From NCBI RefSeq assembly GCF_002220365.1, contig NZ_MTHB01000262.1, forward strand, positions 114,198 through 178,197: 64,000 bases of DNA, in the 5' to 3' direction. Each line of letters starts with the position of its first letter. Position 1 is the stretch's first letter. The notes under the pieces were generated by a model. That model was not told the DNA's origin. It did not search any database and saw only the letters and a program-made list of their open reading frames with translations. Source of the DNA: Caballeronia sordidicola (GTDB taxonomy: Bacteria; Pseudomonadota; Gammaproteobacteria; Burkholderiales; Burkholderiaceae). Below are positions 25,824 through 34,191 of this stretch, one piece after another. A program made the translations under genes and the position numbers.

Positions 25824-26635
25824 TGCTCCGCCATGCGCTTGCGGACTTCTATCGATGCCGCGCGAATCCGCTTGGCATCCGCCGACTGCAACCGCGATGA
25901 GAGGTCGCGTGGCCCTTTCCGTGCATCGTCAATGGCAGCGATCAACGAAGACTGCACACGGTCGATATCTTCGTGCCCGGGCACATCCGCATTGATACCG
26001 GCGATAAGCTCATGCAGCAGCCCAAGCTTGGCGTAAGCGCTCATCTTGTACGACATCGGTAACACACGGTCGCCGAGTTCATCGAGGCCTTCAACGCTAC
26101 GGCGTGTGACGCGCGCGGCCGCTTCCTTGCCCATCGCGTGCACGCTGATGCCGTCCGCGTCCAGTGCGATGATCCGGTTCGCCTGGTATCCGTGCGCGAG
26201 GAACGCGCCGGACATCGCCGGGCCGACAATCAACGCGATCACAGGATGACCGGCGAGCCGCGCGCTTGCATACGCATCGACGCCCGCCGCGCACGCGAGA
26301 TGAACGCCGAGCAGTTCCTCGCGACGGCCGTACGCCTGACTCTTCACATCGACGATAGCCACGATCGGGCGCTTGACCGAAGCATCGCGGTCCGCATCCA
26401 TCGCATTACACACGGCGCGCGCAAGCAGCCAGCCTTGTTCGAGGCCGACCACGTTATCGGTCGCACGCGCAAAGCGATTATGCGGATCGGGAACGACGGT
26501 AATGAAACGCGCGCTTGAGTCGCCAAGCGGTGCATCGGCGCTGCGGATCGGACCTTCGTTGCCCGAAGCCGGGGGGCGGTTCGACGCGTTCGACGTCAAT
26601 GCGTCGAACCAGATTTGTCCACGTGATGCGATCAT
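25808..26635 (-). CDS. mdcE: Malonate decarboxylase gamma subunit
   Basis: A 275-residue carboxyl-transferase-fold protein. With MdcD it forms the decarboxylase that converts malonyl-S-ACP to acetyl-S-ACP and CO2. Features seen include SQAYGRREELLGVHLACAAG and VGPAMSGAFLAHGYQANRI, typical of the gamma subunit. ATG 26635 overlaps the mdcD stop (ATGA) and is preferred to an in-frame codon six residues upstream. The order A-B-C-D-E-G-H is the standard one. Confidence 0.92.
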   Translation of the reverse strand: MIASRGQIWFDALTSNASNRPPASGNEGPIRSADAPLGDSSARFITVVPDPHNRFARATDNVVGLEQGWLLARAVCNAMDADRDASVKRPIVAIVDVKSQAYGRREELLGVHLACAAGVDAYASARLAGHPVIALIVGPAMSGAFLAHGYQANRIIALDADGISVHAMGKEAAARVTRRSVEGLDELGDRVLPMSYKMSAYAKLGLLHELIAGINADVPGHEDIDRVQSSLIAAIDDARKGPRDLSSRLQSADAKRIRAASIEVRKRMAEQWDAP

Positions 26636-27480
26636 CAAACCTCTCCTTGCCAAAGCGTGCGCAACACAGCGGGATCGATTGCCGATGGGTCCACGCGCGC
26701 AAGCCGTTCAAGTTGTGCATCGACCTGTTCTGTTCGATGGCTCGCCGGCACACCGCTTTCGAACGCGCCGAACACGGCGTTGCGAACCTGATCGGTATCG
26801 TCTTCCACGAGGGTGTCGACCAAGCCCACCGCCGCGCGTTGTTCGCCGCCGATCATCGACCAGATGAGGCGCCGGTCGTGTGAATCGAGCTCCTCCACGC
26901 CCGCTTCCTGTTCGATGACTTCGGGCCCGTTCATCCCGAGCCGCGCCTGCCGCGTCATGATCAGCCGGGTGCACAAGGCCGCCGCCAGCGACATCCCGCC
27001 GAAGCAGCCAACCATGCCGCCGATCACGCCGACCACCGGCACATACCGCCGCAATGCGACGATTCCCGCCTGAATCTCCGCGATCACCGCGAGACCGAGA
27101 TTCGCTTCCTGCAGCCTGACGCCGCCGGTTTCGAACAGGATCACCGGCCGGATCTTGCGGCCTGCTTCGAACTCGCGCACGGCCATTTCAAGCGCCGCTG
27201 CGATCTTCGTACCCGACACCTCGCCAATGCTGCCGCCCTGGAACGCAGGCTCGATCGCCGCGATGACCGCCGCCTCGCCACCAAGCGTACCGCGTGCAAT
27301 GACCGCGCCGTCGTCGGCCTGACAGACCACGTTCTGCATGGCGAGCCACGGTGATTCGAGCCGGTCGAATGGTCCGATCAACTCGCGGAAGGTGCCGGCA
27401 TCGAGCAGCGCACGAGCACGTTCACGCGCGGTCAGTTCAATAAAACTATGCTGTGCGATGAAGGTTTCGTGGCCGCTCAT
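26635..27480 (-). CDS. mdcD: Malonate decarboxylase beta subunit
   Basis: A 281-residue carboxyl-transferase-type subunit, partner of MdcE. ETGGVRLQEANLG and the glycine-rich GVIGGMVGCFGGMSLAAA stretch form the oxyanion/CoA-binding region. Its start overlaps mdcC and its stop overlaps mdcE. It is cytoplasmic and biotin-independent; no biotin carrier or membrane decarboxylase pump is encoded here. Confidence 0.93.
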   Translation of the reverse strand: MSGHETFIAQHSFIELTARERARALLDAGTFRELIGPFDRLESPWLAMQNVVCQADDGAVIARGTLGGEAAVIAAIEPAFQGGSIGEVSGTKIAAALEMAVREFEAGRKIRPVILFETGGVRLQEANLGLAVIAEIQAGIVALRRYVPVVGVIGGMVGCFGGMSLAAALCTRLIMTRQARLGMNGPEVIEQEAGVEELDSHDRRLIWSMIGGEQRAAVGLVDTLVEDDTDQVRNAVFGAFESGVPASHRTEQVDAQLERLARVDPSAIDPAVLRTLWQGEV

Positions 27481-27779
27481 GATGCATCTCCTTCGCTCGC
27501 TTCCACTGCTTCAGCGAGCCGCAGCATGACGACACCGGGCGTGGCGCCAAAGTCATTGAGTTCGAGCCGCGCGGCGCCGTCGTAGCGCGAGAAGAAACGG
27601 TCGAGCACGCTTTTCCACACGTGTTCGTAACCGTCCACGCTCGTGCGGATTACGACTTGCGCGTGTTGGCCCTCCGATGGCGACAGCAAAATCTCCAGGT
27701 CGCCCGAGCCGACCACGCCCACATGCGCGCGTTGGGGCACGGGGCGGGTGGCGGGATATTCGTAGCGCAGGTTTTCCAT
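27477..27779 (-). CDS. mdcC: Malonate decarboxylase acyl-carrier (delta) subunit
   Basis: A 100-residue carrier protein. Ser25 in VGVVGSGDLEIL is the site to which the 2'-(5''-phosphoribosyl)-3'-dephospho-CoA group is attached. The protein carries acetyl and malonyl thioesters between MdcA, MdcH and MdcDE. It lies between mdcB (15 bases upstream) and mdcD (overlapping start). Confidence 0.93.
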   Translation of the reverse strand: MENLRYEYPATRPVPQRAHVGVVGSGDLEILLSPSEGQHAQVVIRTSVDGYEHVWKSVLDRFFSRYDGAARLELNDFGATPGVVMLRLAEAVEASEGDAS

Positions 27780-27794
27780 GACGTGTTCTCCGCG

Positions 27795-28667
27795 TCAGCC
27801 GACGCGCGGCAGGGTATCGAGGAAGAGGGTGGCGGCCAGCAAGTCCGCCGCGCCTCCGGGAGATGCGTTCAATTCGGTCAGACGTTGGTCGAGGCGGGCA
27901 AGCGCGACGCGGCCTTGCGGGCGTGCTGCGCCGCCGGCTTGCAATGCTTCGCGCGCGCCTGTTTGCGCGGCCTCAAGCGCGACTTGACCGCCGCGATGCA
28001 GCAGGCAGGTGTCGTCGAGTGTCGCGATGATGGCGAGCAGTGCATCGAGTCTCGCTTCATCTTCGGTCGCGCCGTTTGCACGCGAACGATGCAGCGCGGG
28101 CAAGCCGGCTTCGAGCACGTGAGGGAAACCTTCGGCCGCCTGACCGCGTGCGCCTGCCACGCCGAAGCGCTGCACAACGCGAGCACCGTTGCTCAATGCA
28201 GCGGGCGATGGCGCGAAACGGTCGTCAAAGCGAGCAATGACTGCTGCTTGGGCGCAAAGTTCGGAGGGCTCTTCGAGCGCGAGCGGACTCATTGCGGCGG
28301 CTGCGCACAACAAGCCAACAATCCAGATCGCCCCGCGATGCGCATTGCTGCCATTGGTTGCACGCAACATTGCCACTTCGCCCTCACGGCCAATACGCGC
28401 CAGTTGCTCGCGCAGCCGTTGGGAAGGTTCTTGATCAGCCGCTGCGCGCGCCAGCGCGAGAAAAGTCGGCCGCAACGAACGCGCCGAACGCAGCATGGTG
28501 TCGAGGTCGAGATCGCGATGCGCACCGCTGCCACGCCGGTCCACCAGCGCGGGTTTCGGGGTGAGACACGCCTCATCGATCAACGCGGCGACCGCGATAT
28601 CCGCGAGGGTCGACGGGGCGCAGGCAGGGTCGATGGATACAGGTTGAGTGCAGGCCATCGAGCTCAC
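27795..28667 (-). CDS. mdcB: Triphosphoribosyl-dephospho-CoA synthase
   Basis: A 290-residue CitG/MdcB-family enzyme that makes the precursor of the prosthetic group from dephospho-CoA and ATP. The N-terminal pattern LTPKPALVDRRGSGAHRDLD is the family signature. It starts with GTG at 28667 overlapping the mdcA stop (GTGA); an ATG three codons later is the alternative. It acts before MdcG in activating MdcC. Confidence 0.92.
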   Translation of the reverse strand: MSSMACTQPVSIDPACAPSTLADIAVAALIDEACLTPKPALVDRRGSGAHRDLDLDTMLRSARSLRPTFLALARAAADQEPSQRLREQLARIGREGEVAMLRATNGSNAHRGAIWIVGLLCAAAAMSPLALEEPSELCAQAAVIARFDDRFAPSPAALSNGARVVQRFGVAGARGQAAEGFPHVLEAGLPALHRSRANGATEDEARLDALLAIIATLDDTCLLHRGGQVALEAAQTGAREALQAGGAARPQGRVALARLDQRLTELNASPGGAADLLAATLFLDTLPRVG

Positions 28668-30340
28668 CAGCTACGGAATTTTGCGGGCGGCTGGTACAGC
28701 CCGCCCGACCACGCGACCAGGTCGTCGATACTGCGTGCCGCCAGCAACGAGCGCTTCGCTTCGCCACGCCGGATGCCCAGGTCCTCCGGATACGCAACAA
28801 TGCCGCGCCGGCGCAATTCCGCCGTCTTGGCGGGATCGGCGCGCATGCCGATGGGGGTTACTCCGGCTACGGCACGCAACGCCGCGCGGCGCTCTTCCAC
28901 GCCTTCGGCCGCGTGCAGATAAGCGATTCCTTCTTCGGTCACGACATGGCTTACGTCGTCGCCGTAGATCATGACGGGGGCGATGGGCATGTTGCTTTGC
29001 TTGCCGACGGCGATTGCATCCAGGGCATCGACAATGGTGGGCTCACCGCCCTTCTTGAAGGTCTCGGCGGTTTGCACGACGAGCTTGTGCCCGCGTCCAA
29101 TAGCGCTGTTCGGCCCATCGTTTTTCATTAACTTCAACCACGCTTCGCTCGAATGACGGCGTCCACGCGGATCATGTCCCATGTTCGGTGCACCACCGAA
29201 GCCGGCCAGGCGCCCGAGCGTGACGGTCGATGAATTCGCGTCGGCGTCCATCTGCAGCGTCGAGCCGATAAAGAGGTCCACGCCGTATTGGCCCGCAAGC
29301 TGACACAACACGCGGTTTGACCGAAGGCTGCCGTCGCGGCCGGTGAAGAACACATCCGAGCGTGCTTCGATGTAATCCTCCATGCCCACTTCGCTGCCGA
29401 AGCAATGCACGCTTTCAACCCAGCCGCTTTCGATAGCGGGAATCAGCGTGGGGTGCGGATTGAGCGCCCAGTGCGTGCAGATCTTGCCCTTCAGCCCATG
29501 CGCTGCGCCGTAAGTCGGCAGCAGCAATTCGATCGCGGCGGTATCGAAGCCGATGCCGTGGTTCAGCGCCTTCACGCCATAACGCTCGTAGATGCCGCGT
29601 ATGGTCATCATCGCCATGAGGATCTGCAACTCGCCGATATGACGTGGATCGCGCGTGAACAGCGGTTCGACGGCAAACGGCCGGTCGGCCTGCACCACGA
29701 CATCGACCCATGAGCCGGGGATATCGACGCGCGGCAATACATCGACGATCTCGTTCACCTGCGCCACCACGATGCCATGACGGAATGCGGTCGCCTCCAC
29801 GATGGTCGGCGTGTCCTCGGTATTCGGGCCCGTATACAAATTGCCTTGGCGATCGGCCTGCACCGCGCAGACCAGCGCGACTTGCGGCGTCAGGTCGATG
29901 AACATGCGCGCATACAGTTCTATATACGTATAGATCGCGCCAATCTCGAGCTGCCCGTCTTCCAGCAGTTGCGCGACGCGCAGGCTCTGCGGCCCCGCAA
30001 ACGAGAAGTCCACTTTGCGCGCAATGCCGCGTTCGAACAGCGTCAGATGCTCGGGCCGGCTGATGCTGGATATCAACAGATGAACGTCATGCACGCGCGA
30101 CGGATCAAGCTTGGCGAACGCGCGTGAGAGGAAGTCGGCTTGCTTCTGGTTGTTTCCCTCCAGCGCGACACGATCGCCGGATTGAATCAGTGTTTCGAGG
30201 GCGTCGACAATGCGCTCTGCCTTGAGCACGCCGTTATCGAGCCAGCCTTCGATAGCCTTCAGGCGCCGTGCCTTTTCCATTGCACGCGTGTTCCACTGGC
30301 GCGGTGCTGGGGTGGTGCCGACTTGTGCGGGAGGATTCAT
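28664..30340 (-). CDS. mdcA: Malonate decarboxylase alpha subunit (acetyl-S-ACP:malonate ACP transferase)
   Basis: A 558-residue CoA-transferase-fold subunit that exchanges acetyl for malonyl on the carrier protein. Conserved stretches include KARRLKAIEGWLDNG, GNLYTGPNTEDTPTIVEA and FGGAPNMGHDPRGRRH. The ATG at 30340 (MNPPAQVG) is chosen; the open frame continues 103 codons upstream into the GntR gene read in another frame and is not coding there. It is the first mdc gene, 46 bases after the GntR gene, and probably co-transcribed with it. Confidence 0.94.
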   Translation of the reverse strand: MNPPAQVGTTPAPRQWNTRAMEKARRLKAIEGWLDNGVLKAERIVDALETLIQSGDRVALEGNNQKQADFLSRAFAKLDPSRVHDVHLLISSISRPEHLTLFERGIARKVDFSFAGPQSLRVAQLLEDGQLEIGAIYTYIELYARMFIDLTPQVALVCAVQADRQGNLYTGPNTEDTPTIVEATAFRHGIVVAQVNEIVDVLPRVDIPGSWVDVVVQADRPFAVEPLFTRDPRHIGELQILMAMMTIRGIYERYGVKALNHGIGFDTAAIELLLPTYGAAHGLKGKICTHWALNPHPTLIPAIESGWVESVHCFGSEVGMEDYIEARSDVFFTGRDGSLRSNRVLCQLAGQYGVDLFIGSTLQMDADANSSTVTLGRLAGFGGAPNMGHDPRGRRHSSEAWLKLMKNDGPNSAIGRGHKLVVQTAETFKKGGEPTIVDALDAIAVGKQSNMPIAPVMIYGDDVSHVVTEEGIAYLHAAEGVEERRAALRAVAGVTPIGMRADPAKTAELRRRGIVAYPEDLGIRRGEAKRSLLAARSIDDLVAWSGGLYQPPAKFRSW

Positions 30341-30386
30341 GCGGGGACCTCGGTGTTGAGCAGGATCAGCGAAACGAAATTGGCGC

Positions 30387-31127
30387 TCAGTCTGACCGCG
30401 AAGTGGAAGGACGGCGACGCTTCTTCGGCTGCGTGGCTTGAGCCTGCATTTGTGCGTCGTGGAGGAAACGATAAACCAGTTCGCCCGTCGCGAGCAGATG
30501 GCGTGCGACCAGCGTTTGTGCGGCTTCGGTATCGCGGGCATGCAGCGCGTCAAGAATGGCTTCGTGCTCGGCGTCGGACTGCCCCTTGAACGTGGGCATG
30601 CCGAACTTGAGCCGCAGATAACGCTCGCCCCGCCGATGCATCGTACCAATCAGCTCCATCAGGTGAGGGCGCTCAGCCGGCGCGTACAGGCTCATATGGA
30701 ACTGCTCATTGCGTATCACATACAGGGCCTGATCCTGTTCATTGGCCGCGGCCACCAGCAATTGACGTGCCTCGGCAAGCGTTGCCTCGGTATGGCGTTC
30801 GATTGCGATGCCGATCGCCAGACTCTCCAGCGACGCACGGATCTCATAGATCTCGCGGGCTTCATCAGGTGACTGCAGGCTGACCGACGCGCCACGATTC
30901 TGCTCGATGGTGACCCAGCCCTCGCTGTCCAGTTGCCGGAACGCTTCGCGTACCGGAATTGCGCTGACGGAGAACTGCCTGGCAATAGCGTCCTGGCGCA
31001 GCGGTTCGCCCGGCAACAGCGAGCCTTCGACAATTGCCGAGCGTAACGCGTCCGCTATATAACGTGACGTGCTCTGGCGTGGCTCGAATTGCGCCTCGCG
31101 AAACAGGGGATTCAGCTCGTTTTTCAT
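30387..31127 (-). CDS. GntR-family (FadR/FCD-type) regulator, probable controller of the mdc operon
   Basis: A 246-residue regulator with an N-terminal GntR winged helix (YIADALRSAIVEGSLLPGEPLRQDAIARQF in overlapping parts, then SAIPVREAFRQLDSEGW) and a C-terminal all-helical FCD domain (EIYEIRASLESLA, later EHEAILDALHARD) that usually binds a carboxylate with a metal. It lies immediately upstream of mdcA on the same strand and is divergent from an MFS carrier, with a near-perfect palindrome between them. Malonate or malonyl-CoA is the probable effector. Many mdc clusters use a LysR-type MdcR instead. ATG 31127 is taken as start. Confidence 0.87.
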   Translation of the reverse strand: MKNELNPLFREAQFEPRQSTSRYIADALRSAIVEGSLLPGEPLRQDAIARQFSVSAIPVREAFRQLDSEGWVTIEQNRGASVSLQSPDEAREIYEIRASLESLAIGIAIERHTEATLAEARQLLVAAANEQDQALYVIRNEQFHMSLYAPAERPHLMELIGTMHRRGERYLRLKFGMPTFKGQSDAEHEAILDALHARDTEAAQTLVARHLLATGELVYRFLHDAQMQAQATQPKKRRRPSTSRSD

Positions 31128-31176
31128 GCTTTTTTCTACCGAAGCTAGGTACAAGTGCGGAGTGGTCAACAGCTCG

Positions 31177-31199
31177 TTTTCAAATATTATATATGAAAA
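31177..31199. promoter_or_regulatory. 23-bp palindrome, probable GntR operator
   Basis: The sequence from TTTTCA (31177-31182) to TGAAAA (31194-31199) is a near-perfect palindrome with an AT core; apart from the central base only one base pair is mismatched. It lies 50 bases before the GntR start and about 118 before the MFS start, so one bound regulator could control both directions. It also contains TATTAT-like promoter words. Confidence 0.6.
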
Positions 31200-31316
31200 T
31201 GCACTTTTAGGGCTTGGAAGCAAACCCGGTGCTTAACGTAGCAGCCTGGACTCGCCACCAGAGCGCGTCGTCCCTATCAGGCTCATACCAGGTTTACCCC
31301 TACCAGGAAGACAGTC

Positions 31317-32624
31317 ATGCCAAGCACGCTGGAACGTTCGATAGGCGCCAACCGGCGCACCCGTACGCCATTGAACCGGACACAAATCGTAGGCTTCTGG
31401 GGTGCCTGGGCCGGATGGACGCTCGATGGCATGGACTCGTTCATCTATGCGTTGGTGCTGGCGCCCGCGCTGACTGAACTGCTGCCGAAGTCCGGCTACG
31501 CAGCCACGCCAGCGAATGTCGGGCTGGCCGGCTCGATCCTGTTCGCGCTCTTTCTGGTGGGTTGGGGTCTGTCGTTCATCTGGGGTCCGCTTGCCGACCG
31601 CTTTGGGCGCACCAAGGTGCTCGCCGCGACTATCTTCACCTTCGCGATCTTTACCGGACTCGCCGCGACTTCACATACTGTGTGGGAGCTGGGCATCTAT
31701 CGCTTTCTTGCCGGCGTGGGTATCGGCGGGGAGTGGGCGCTGGCCGGGACTTACGTGGCGGAAGCATGGCCGGAAGATCGCCGCAAGATGGGCGCGGGTT
31801 ATCTCCAGACCGGGTATTACGCGGGCTTCTTCATGGCCGCCGCACTTAACTATACGATCGGCGCGACCTTCGGCTGGCGAGCGATGTTCCTCGTCGGTAT
31901 CGTGCCGGTGATCGTCTCCATTGTCGTGCTGCTGCGCGTGAAGGAAACCGAGAAGTGGCAGAAGGTCGAGGCGACGGTGGTCAAGCAGGCAAGTTCGCTG
32001 CGATCGATTTTCTCGGCGCAATACCGGCAGCGCACCATCGTCGCGACCGTGTTGTTGACTGTGGCGATCATTGGACTGTGGGCGGGTGCGGTGTATGAAC
32101 CATCGGCAGTCATCCAGCTTGCGACAAAGGCCGGCATGACGAAGGCGGACGCATCCAAGACTGCATCGATTGCGACGGGCTTGCTGTCCATCGGCACGAT
32201 CATCGGATGTCTCGCGTTGCCGCCGATGGCCGAGCGCATTGGCCGCAAACTCACACTCGCGGTGTACTTCGTGGGCATGGCGGTGTCCATCGCGCTGGCG
32301 TTCGGCTGGGCGTTCTATCTGGAGAATGGACTCGTGCCGTTCATCGCGCTGCTGGTGGTGCTTGGTTTCTTCGGCGGCAATTTTGCGTTGTTCAGCTTGT
32401 GGCTGCCGGAGCAGTTCGAGACCCGCGTGCGAGCGACGGCGTTCGCGTTCTGCACATCGATAGGACGCTTTTTCGGGGCGATCGTCAACTTCGGGATCGG
32501 CGCGATGGTGCTGCATATGAAGACGCTTGGGGTGCCGATTGCGCTGACCGCCATTGCGTTTGTGATCGGGCTGGCCGTGATTCCGTTCGCGCCGGAAACG
32601 AAGGGGCAGGATTTGCCGACCTGA
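31317..32624 (+). CDS. MFS carboxylate/aromatic-acid type transporter
   Basis: A 435-residue inner-membrane protein with twelve hydrophobic segments. GWTLDGMDSFIYALVLAP at the first helix and GPLADRFGRTK in the 2-3 loop are typical of the acid:proton symporter branch of the MFS; the central loop KETEKWQKVE separates the two halves. It is divergent from the GntR-mdc operon, which lacks the usual mdcLM malonate carrier genes, so malonate uptake is the likely job. Other dicarboxylates or aromatic acids remain possible. Confidence 0.86.
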   Translation: MPSTLERSIGANRRTRTPLNRTQIVGFWGAWAGWTLDGMDSFIYALVLAPALTELLPKSGYAATPANVGLAGSILFALFLVGWGLSFIWGPLADRFGRTKVLAATIFTFAIFTGLAATSHTVWELGIYRFLAGVGIGGEWALAGTYVAEAWPEDRRKMGAGYLQTGYYAGFFMAAALNYTIGATFGWRAMFLVGIVPVIVSIVVLLRVKETEKWQKVEATVVKQASSLRSIFSAQYRQRTIVATVLLTVAIIGLWAGAVYEPSAVIQLATKAGMTKADASKTASIATGLLSIGTIIGCLALPPMAERIGRKLTLAVYFVGMAVSIALAFGWAFYLENGLVPFIALLVVLGFFGGNFALFSLWLPEQFETRVRATAFAFCTSIGRFFGAIVNFGIGAMVLHMKTLGVPIALTAIAFVIGLAVIPFAPETKGQDLPT

Positions 32625-32733
32625 TACTTTATTAAAAACCCCCTCTATTCAAGGCGCCGCGCGAGTAAGCAGAGGATTTAAACCATCGGGGCAGGGTTGG
32701 CGGAGCCGCGAGGCACTGGTCAACCCAAGACGC

Positions 32734-33858
32734 TCAAGCTGCCGCCGCGCTCGCTTCCACCGTCTGCAATCGCTTCAGTGCTTCCCCATTTGCGCGAAAC
32801 AAATGCGCATGCCGCACGCCGAAACCGGCGTCGACGGATTGCCCGTCGACCGTCGTCGATTCGCCGGATCCTTTCACCTGGATCGTTGTGTCGTTGTCCA
32901 GATTCACATGCAGCAGCGTCTCGCCGCCGAGATGCTCGACGACCACGACCTTCCCTGTCAGCTTCCCTTGCGTACCGCTTGCCGACGATTCCGACAGATG
33001 TTCGGGGCGAATGCCGAAGGTCAGCTTATCGCCCGTTTTCAAGCCATCCGCGCTGAACGGCAGCGTGATGGGCGCGCCGCCGGGCAAGCCGATCGTTACG
33101 CCCGCCGTATCCGTGCGCTGCACCGTGACCGGCAGAAAATTCATCTTCGGCGAGCCGATGAACCCCGCAACAAAGTGATTCACCGGCGTCCTATAAAGCT
33201 CCAACGGCGTCCCGATCTGCTCGACCTTGCCCTGATTCAACACGACAATGCGATCCGCCATGGTCATGGCTTCGGTCTGGTCGTGCGTGACGTAAATCAT
33301 CGTTGCATTGAGTTGCTTGTGCAGTTTGATGAGCTCAAGCCGCATTTGTACGCGCAACGCTGCGTCGAGATTGGACAGCGGTTCGTCAAAGAGAAACACC
33401 TTTGGTTCACGCACGATCGAGCGCCCGATTGCCACCCGCTGGCGCTGACCGCCGGACAACGCGCGAGGCTTGCGTTCAAGCAACTGTTCGATCTGCAGGA
33501 TCTGCGCCGCGCGCTGCACGCGTTCCCTGATCTGCGCTTCAGGCAGCTTGATCATCCGTAGTCCGAACGCAATGTTCTCGTAGACGGACATGTGCGGATA
33601 CAGCGCGTACGACTGGAACACCATGGCCACGCCACGCTGCGACGGTTCCAGGTCCGTGACATCTTCACCGCCGATCAGTACTTGTCCCGAGTCGCTGCGT
33701 TCCAGGCCGGCAATGGTGCGCAGCAGCGTGGACTTTCCGCAGCCAGAAGGGCCGACAAACACCATGAATTCACGGTCGGTCACCGCGATGTCCACGCTCT
33801 TCAACACCTCCGTACCGGCGAACGCCTTGCGGATCTGATGCAATTGCACTGCACTCAT
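32734..33858 (-). CDS. MalK/UgpC-type ABC ATPase of a polyol/sugar importer
   Basis: A 374-residue ATPase. It has Walker A GPSGCGKST, signature LSGGQRQRV, Walker B VFLFDEPLSNLD and switch THDQTEAM, then a C-terminal TOBE-type regulatory domain (FGIRPEHLSES). It energises the importer encoded divergently from 34192. ATG 33858 follows AAGGAG; an extension of 14 codons upstream is not used. Standing alone on the opposite strand from its binding protein and permeases is unusual but common in this family of clusters. Confidence 0.9.
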   Translation of the reverse strand: MSAVQLHQIRKAFAGTEVLKSVDIAVTDREFMVFVGPSGCGKSTLLRTIAGLERSDSGQVLIGGEDVTDLEPSQRGVAMVFQSYALYPHMSVYENIAFGLRMIKLPEAQIRERVQRAAQILQIEQLLERKPRALSGGQRQRVAIGRSIVREPKVFLFDEPLSNLDAALRVQMRLELIKLHKQLNATMIYVTHDQTEAMTMADRIVVLNQGKVEQIGTPLELYRTPVNHFVAGFIGSPKMNFLPVTVQRTDTAGVTIGLPGGAPITLPFSADGLKTGDKLTFGIRPEHLSESSASGTQGKLTGKVVVVEHLGGETLLHVNLDNDTTIQVKGSGESTTVDGQSVDAGFGVRHAHLFRANGEALKRLQTVEASAAAA

Positions 33859-33967
33859 GCGTGTCTCCTTCAGATGCTCATGCCATGGGCCGGCGAGCAA
33901 TGGAACGGGCGTTGGCGCGTGCTTTTGCCTTGCGACGCAGCATGCAACGCCTTAGCTAAATTTGTTC

Positions 33968-33996
33968 TTGACAACCTGTTCGCGTCCAAATATACA
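33968..33996 (+). promoter_or_regulatory. Sigma-70-type promoter for the polyol transport operon
   Basis: A consensus -35 TTGACA (33968-33973), a 17-base spacer and TATACA (33991-33996) read toward the binding-protein gene at 34192. The start codon is about 195 bases downstream, leaving a long leader. A TTGTAA/TTACAA inverted repeat directly follows the -10 region. Confidence 0.6.
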
Positions 33997-33997
33997 A

Positions 33998-34017
33998 TTG
34001 TAAAACTGAAATTACAA
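33998..34017. promoter_or_regulatory. Candidate SorC-family operator (TTGTAA/TTACAA)
   Basis: TTGTAA (33998-34003) and TTACAA (34012-34017) are exact reverse complements eight bases apart, placed across the expected transcription start of the promoter at 33968. The SorC-family regulator encoded in this operon is the natural candidate to bind it. Confidence 0.45.
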
Positions 34018-34191
34018 GTGAAACGAAGTCGGTGCGAAGTCGGTGAAAACGCAGCAGCGCAATGCAGGACCGTCATGAAAGGTGATAGACGCTGGCCGTG
34101 AGGAGCCGCCTGACGCAGCTCAGCCGGCCTTGATCGTCAATCGTTGTTAATGGGTATCGGCATTTTAAAAATAACTTCACAGGAGACAGGC

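Noticed and set aside
27621..28922. A 433-codon plus-strand frame across mdcC/mdcB
   Set aside because: The opposite strand carries clear mdc genes with family motifs; this frame has none.
30341..30649. Upstream extension of mdcA by 103 codons
   Set aside because: It would overlap the GntR gene in another frame, and MdcA proteins begin near MNPPAQ.
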